A stretch of DNA of 8,242 nt from Streptomycetales bacterium (GTDB taxonomy: Bacteria > Actinomycetota > Actinomycetes > Prado026), in contig JANYIP010000357.1 in assembly GCA_025361995.1 (NCBI GenBank), forward strand, positions 1 to 8,242, read 5' to 3'. Both the position numbers and the translations under genes were made by a program. Under the pieces are notes generated by a model. It did not search any database. It had not been told where the DNA came from and worked only from the letters and a program-made list of their open reading frames with translations. Below, piece after piece: positions 5,487 to 8,242 of this stretch. Positions within the stretch are counted from its first letter, which is position 1, and each line of letters opens with the position of its first letter.

Positions 5487-6605
5487 ATGAGAACTGAGGT
5501 GGCCGACCAGACGCCGCACGAGCAGGTGGTTCGCTGTCACGACGCCACCACCGGCCTCGTCGGGTTCATCGCCGTCCACAGCACGGCACTGGGTCCGGCG
5601 CTCGGCGGCACCCGCTTCTACCCGTACGCATCCGAGGCGGACGCCCTTGGCGACGCACTGCGGCTCTCGCGAGCGATGTCGTACAAGAACGCCCTGGCCG
5701 GACTCGACCACGGCGGCGGCAAGGCAGTGATCATCGGCGACCCGTCCTTGGACAAGACAGAAGACCTGCTTCGCGCTTACGGCCGCCACGTCGAGGCGCT
5801 CGGGGGGCGGTACGTGACTGCTGCCGATGCCGGCACCAGCGTCGCCGACATGGACCTGGTCGCCGGGACCAGCCGCTGGGTGACCGGCCGCTCGCCGGAG
5901 TACGGCGGGTGCGGCGACTCGAGCCTGCTGACCGCGTACGGTCTTTTCCAGGGCATGCGTGCCGCCGCGGAGGTCCGGTGGGGCGAGCCCACGCTGGCCG
6001 GTCGCACCGTCGGCGTCTGCGGGGTAGGCAAGGTGGGTACTCACCTCGTCGGCCACCTCATCGGCGACGGGGCCACCGTGGTGGTCACCGACATCGACGC
6101 CGGTGCGGTCGCCCGGGTGCTGACCGCCCACCCCGGCGTCACCGCGGTCGCGGACGCGGCAGCGCTGGTCCGGGCCACGCTCGACGTGTACGCCCCGTGC
6201 GCCCTGGGCGGCGCGCTGGACGACGACACGGCAGCCGCTCTCACGGCGGCCGTGGTGTGCGGGGCCGCGAACAACCAGCTGGCCCACCCGGCCGTCGCCC
6301 GCGCGCTGGCAGCCCGCGGGATCCTCTACGCCCCGGACTTCGTCGTGAACGCGGGTGGGGTGATCCAGGTCGCCGACGAGCTGACGGGCTTCTCGATGCG
6401 ACGGGCCCGTGCGAAGGCCGCCCGCATCTTTGCCACCACGCGCGACGTCCTGCTCACCGCGGCGCGGACCGGCGTCCTGCCGGTGACGGCGGCCGAGGCG
6501 CTGGCGGAGTCCCGGATGGCGGCGGGCCCCTGGGCAACGACCCTCTTCCCCGGACTGGCGGCAGGTCCACGTGTGTCCGCGCAACCCCAAGTACCGTTAC
6601 CCTAG
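5487..6605 (+). CDS. vdh: Leucine/valine-type NAD-dependent amino acid dehydrogenase
   Basis: 372 aa, full length for the Glu/Leu/Phe/Val dehydrogenase family. It reversibly deaminates a branched-chain amino acid to its 2-oxo acid, with release of ammonia and reduction of NAD. The substrate-binding domain carries K67 (SYKNALAGLDHGGG) and K79 (GGGKAVI), and the catalytic aspartate D114 lies in TAADAGTS. The Rossmann domain begins with G179-V-G181-K-V-G184, and D202 at the end of the second strand predicts NAD rather than NADP. The ANNQL motif (261-265) and the FVVNAGGVI segment are typical of leucine and valine dehydrogenases. Position beside bldC and DUF3073 matches the Streptomyces valine dehydrogenase locus, hence the symbol; leucine or isoleucine may be as good a substrate. 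ATG 5487 follows a -10-like element without a ribosome binding site. A hairpin follows the stop. Confidence 0.93.
   Translation: MRTEVADQTPHEQVVRCHDATTGLVGFIAVHSTALGPALGGTRFYPYASEADALGDALRLSRAMSYKNALAGLDHGGGKAVIIGDPSLDKTEDLLRAYGRHVEALGGRYVTAADAGTSVADMDLVAGTSRWVTGRSPEYGGCGDSSLLTAYGLFQGMRAAAEVRWGEPTLAGRTVGVCGVGKVGTHLVGHLIGDGATVVVTDIDAGAVARVLTAHPGVTAVADAAALVRATLDVYAPCALGGALDDDTAAALTAAVVCGAANNQLAHPAVARALAARGILYAPDFVVNAGGVIQVADELTGFSMRRARAKAARIFATTRDVLLTAARTGVLPVTAAEALAESRMAAGPWATTLFPGLAAGPRVSAQPQVPLP
6598..6603 (+). promoter_or_regulatory. Possible -10 element for the DUF3073 gene (TACCCT)
   Basis: TACCCT, overlapping the last codons of the dehydrogenase gene, fits TAnnnT; TACCGT at 6592-6597 is a second candidate. 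Transcription from here would begin near 6610 and give a leader of about 80 bases containing both hairpins below. No convincing -35 element was seen, so this is weak. Confidence 0.25.
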
Positions 6606-6612
6606 GAGCATG

Positions 6613-6637
6613 TCGACCGGCGGCTTCTGCCGGTCGA
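6613..6637 (+). terminator. Perfect 9-bp hairpin just after the dehydrogenase gene
   Basis: TCGACCGGC (6613-6621), 7-base loop, GCCGGTCGA (6629-6637), starting 7 bases after the dehydrogenase stop. The position and strength suit a U-tract-less terminator of high-GC bacteria. If the DUF3073 gene is transcribed from a promoter upstream, it would instead be the first structure in that gene's leader. Confidence 0.6.
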
Positions 6638-6654
6638 TCGATCGTGACGCCGAC

Positions 6655-6671
6655 CGGGGCGAGTAGCCCCG
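6655..6671 (+). promoter_or_regulatory. Second hairpin, directly before the DUF3073 ribosome binding site
   Basis: CGGGGC (6655-6660), loop GAGTA, GCCCCG (6666-6671): a perfect 6-bp GC stem ending only 3 bases before the Shine-Dalgarno sequence. The placement would let it affect ribosome access or mRNA stability. An incidental second terminator stem is the alternative. Confidence 0.45.
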
Positions 6672-6674
6672 TCA

Positions 6675-6680
6675 GAGGGG
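6675..6680 (+). promoter_or_regulatory. Ribosome binding site of the DUF3073 gene (GAGGGG)
   Basis: GAGGGG ends 8 bases before the ATG at 6689 and sets this start, although the same frame is open far upstream across the dehydrogenase gene. Confidence 0.7.
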
Positions 6681-6688
6681 GTCAAGCC

Positions 6689-6919
6689 ATGGGGCGCGGC
6701 CGGGCCAAGGCCAAGCAGACCAAGGTCGCCCGTGACCTGAAGTACAGCAGTCACGGGATCGACATCGGTGCTCTGCAGGCAGAGTTCACAGGTGTACGTC
6801 CGAACGCACCGTCGGCGGCTCCGAGCCCCGCGGCTGACGACGAGCCTGAGCTGGACGACCCGTACGCCAAGTACGTCGACCCCGAGGACGACGACTCCGA
6901 GGCCGACTCCGAGGGCTAA
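6689..6919 (+). CDS. Small DUF3073 family protein
   Basis: 76 aa. The N-terminal half is the hallmark of DUF3073: MGRGRAKAKQTKVARDLKYS, then HGIDIGALQAEF (22-33). It is strongly basic to about residue 18, has a short Pro/Ala linker (36-50) and ends in a very acidic tail, DEPELDDPYAKYVDPEDDD at 51-69. The family is small, found in actinobacteria, and has no function I know of. A basic head with an acidic tail would fit a nucleic-acid- or ribosome-associated protein, but that is only inference. No signal peptide or membrane segment is present. The gene lies between the dehydrogenase and convergent purM, as in Streptomyces, and carries its own structured leader and good ribosome binding site, so it is probably expressed separately. 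Confidence 0.93.
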   Translation: MGRGRAKAKQTKVARDLKYSSHGIDIGALQAEFTGVRPNAPSAAPSPAADDEPELDDPYAKYVDPEDDDSEADSEG

Positions 6920-6929
6920 GTTCCGAGAT

Positions 6930-6946
6930 CGAGCGGGATCAGCTCG
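6930..6946. terminator. Weak inverted repeat between convergent DUF3073 gene and purM
   Basis: CGAGC (6930-6934), 7-base loop, GCTCG (6942-6946). It lies in the 19-base convergent gap and runs over the purM stop codon. A short bidirectional terminator is possible, but a 5-bp stem in GC-rich DNA may be chance. Confidence 0.25.
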
Positions 6947-7991
6947 CGTACCGGCCGCAGAGCGTGACCCCAGAGTCTGCGACGCTGACCTCGCCGCACG
7001 GCCAGGCGGTCAGTCCACGTCCGGCCAGCAGGCGCAGTGCGTCGTCTACGCCGTCGGGAGCCACGATGGCCGCCATCCCAACGCCCATGTTCAATGTACG
7101 TTCGAGCTCGGGCTGCTCCACGCCGCCGAGCTCGCCCACCAGGCCGAAGACCGGCGCCGGGGCCCAGGACCCTCGGTCAACGGTGACCGCGAGTCCGGCC
7201 GGGACGACCCGCGCGAGGTTGGCGGCGAAGCCACCTCCGGTGATGTGAGCCATCGCGTGGACCTGCGCGGCCGGGTCACGCGCCAGGACGAGGCAGTCCA
7301 GCGCGTAGATCCGGGTCGGCTCCAGGAGCTCATCACCGAGAGTCCGGCCGAGCTCGGGGACCTCGCGGTCGACGTCCCAGCCGGCGACGTCGAAGCACAC
7401 GTGCCGAACCAGCGAGTAGCCGTTCGAGTGCAGCCCCGAGGAGGCCATCGCCAGGACGACGTCACCTGCCCGGACCCGCTCCGGCCCGAGCAGCTCGCCG
7501 GCCTCGACCACGCCGGTGCCGGCGCCGGCGACGTCGTACTCGTCCGGCCCGAGCAGGCCAGGGTGCTCGGCGGTCTCGCCACCGACCAGCGCAGCCCCGG
7601 CGATCCGGCACCCCTCGGCCACGCCGCTCACGATCGCGGCGATCCGCTCGGGGACGACCTTGCCGCAGGCGATGTAGTCGGTCATGAAGAGCGGCTCGGC
7701 GCCACAGACGACGAGGTCGTCGAGCACCATCGCCACCAGGTCGATGCCGATGGTGTCGTGCTTGCCCATCCGCTGCGCGACCGCGACCTTCGTGCCCACC
7801 CCGTCGGTGGACGTCGCCAGCAACGGCCGCCTGAAGTGGATCAGTGCGCTGGCGTCGAAGAGGCCGGCGAAGCCGCCGAGGCCGCCCACGACCTCGGGGC
7901 GGGTCGCGCGGGCCACCGACGACTTCATCAGCTCGACCGCGCGCTCACCCGCCTCGATGTCCACGCCGGCTGCGGCGTACGAGCTGGTCAC
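6939..7991 (-). CDS. purM: Phosphoribosylformylglycinamidine cyclo-ligase (AIR synthetase)
   Basis: 350 aa, full length. PurM closes the imidazole ring of formylglycinamidine ribonucleotide, using ATP, to give aminoimidazole ribonucleotide, the fifth step of de novo IMP synthesis, in the cytoplasm. The family signatures are intact: STDGVGTKV (D63-K68), GIDLVAMVLDDL (82-93), VGGETAEHPG (136-145), SSGLHSNGYSLVR (184-196), HITGGGFAANL (249-259) and LNMGVGM (300-306). The start is GTG 7991, overlapping the purF stop as GTGA. There is no Shine-Dalgarno sequence, so translation is probably coupled to purF. The frame is open beyond this start, but that part mirrors purF. PurF-purM pairing is standard in actinobacteria. 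Confidence 0.97.
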   Translation of the reverse strand: MTSSYAAAGVDIEAGERAVELMKSSVARATRPEVVGGLGGFAGLFDASALIHFRRPLLATSTDGVGTKVAVAQRMGKHDTIGIDLVAMVLDDLVVCGAEPLFMTDYIACGKVVPERIAAIVSGVAEGCRIAGAALVGGETAEHPGLLGPDEYDVAGAGTGVVEAGELLGPERVRAGDVVLAMASSGLHSNGYSLVRHVCFDVAGWDVDREVPELGRTLGDELLEPTRIYALDCLVLARDPAAQVHAMAHITGGGFAANLARVVPAGLAVTVDRGSWAPAPVFGLVGELGGVEQPELERTLNMGVGMAAIVAPDGVDDALRLLAGRGLTAWPCGEVSVADSGVTLCGRYAS

Positions 7992-8242
7992 GGGCGGGTC
8001 AGGGCATCGGCCGCGCCGGCTCCGCCGACGAGGGCTGCCAGCCCGCCGACGTCGGCCGAGATCGCGCGCTCCATCCCCTCGAGGACGTGCTTGCCGAGGA
8101 ACTCCGGGTCGGGCAGCGCCACCGGGTACTGGCCAGTGAAGCAGGCCTTGCACAGCCGGTCCGAGGCCACGTTCGTAGCCTCCACGAGCTCCTCGAGCGA
8201 GATGTACGCGAGGGAGTCGGCGCCGATGGACAGCCGGATCTC
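7988..8242 (-). CDS. purF: Amidophosphoribosyltransferase, C-terminal part (partial)
   Basis: The last 84 codons are in the window; the frame continues past base 8242. PurF makes phosphoribosylamine from PRPP and glutamine, the first committed step of purine synthesis. The fragment shows IGADSLAYISLEELVEAT followed by LCKACFTGQYPVALP. This CxxCFTGxYP motif holds the last two cysteines (fragment residues 31 and 34) of the iron-sulfur cluster found in Bacillus-type PurF, so this is the Fe-S type rather than the cysteine-poor E. coli type. The variable tail after it, rich in Ala and Gly, is unremarkable. It overlaps purM by 4 bases (GTGA), indicating one operon read leftwards. Confidence 0.95.
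   Translation of the reverse strand, partial: EIRLSIGADSLAYISLEELVEATNVASDRLCKACFTGQYPVALPDPEFLGKHVLEGMERAISADVGGLAALVGGAGAADALTRP

Noticed and set aside
5445..6590. Upstream extension of the hypothetical protein's frame on the minus strand, to 671 codons
   Set aside because: The extension lies opposite the dehydrogenase gene and has shadow-like composition; a start with a plausible promoter exists at 5435.
5909..6688. Long upstream extension of the DUF3073 frame
   Set aside because: It runs out of frame through the dehydrogenase gene and is arginine-rich; the DUF3073 N-terminus MGRGRAK and a ribosome binding site fix the start at 6689.
1..8242. Search for mobile elements, CRISPR repeats, tRNA or rRNA genes and toxin-antitoxin pairs
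   Set aside because: No transposase motifs, regular spaced repeats, cloverleaf-like sequence or paired small genes were seen; composition is even throughout.

Overview
The window looks like ordinary chromosomal DNA from a high-GC Gram-positive actinobacterium. The evidence is strong G/C bias at third codon positions, GTG starts, TAnnnT-type -10 elements placed directly before start codons, a near-complete match to the developmental regulator BldC, and a DUF3073 protein, a family typical of this phylum. The genus cannot be fixed from the sequence; a Nocardioides- or Streptomyces-like relative would fit. No insertion sequence, phage gene, CRISPR array, tRNA or rRNA was seen. Genes are tightly packed and the longest stretch without a gene is about 200 bases.

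Layout. (1) Positions 1-2974, plus strand: the last codons of a probable LacI-family regulator, then lutA-lutB-lutC, a complete L-lactate oxidation operon joined by two 4-base GTGA overlaps. (2) 2961-4109, minus strand: manA, a type I mannose-6-phosphate isomerase whose 3' end overlaps lutC. (3) 4165-4374, minus strand: bldC, behind a leader of about 200 bases rich in inverted and direct repeats. (4) 4575-5435, minus strand: a conserved-looking hypothetical protein, divergent from (5) 5487-6605, plus strand: a leucine/valine-type amino acid dehydrogenase. (6) 6689-6919, plus strand: a small DUF3073 protein behind a leader with two perfect hairpins. (7) 6939-8242, minus strand: purM and the 3' end of purF, steps of purine biosynthesis, overlapping by GTGA.

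From bldC rightwards, the order bldC / hypothetical / valine dehydrogenase / DUF3073 / purM / purF is, as I recall it, the same as in Streptomyces coelicolor (SCO4091 down to SCO4086). This half therefore appears to be an ancient actinobacterial neighbourhood, while the lut-manA half looks like a separate, more lineage-specific catabolic insert beside it. Functionally, LutABC oxidises lactate to pyruvate, ManA interconverts mannose-6-P and fructose-6-P, the dehydrogenase deaminates branched-chain amino acids, and PurF/PurM act in de novo IMP synthesis.

I found no convincing new multi-gene system. The points most worth following are regulatory: tandem palindromes in the bldC leader, the two-hairpin leader of the DUF3073 gene, three genes that look leaderless, and a lutC/manA convergent overlap in which one inverted repeat carries both stop codons.
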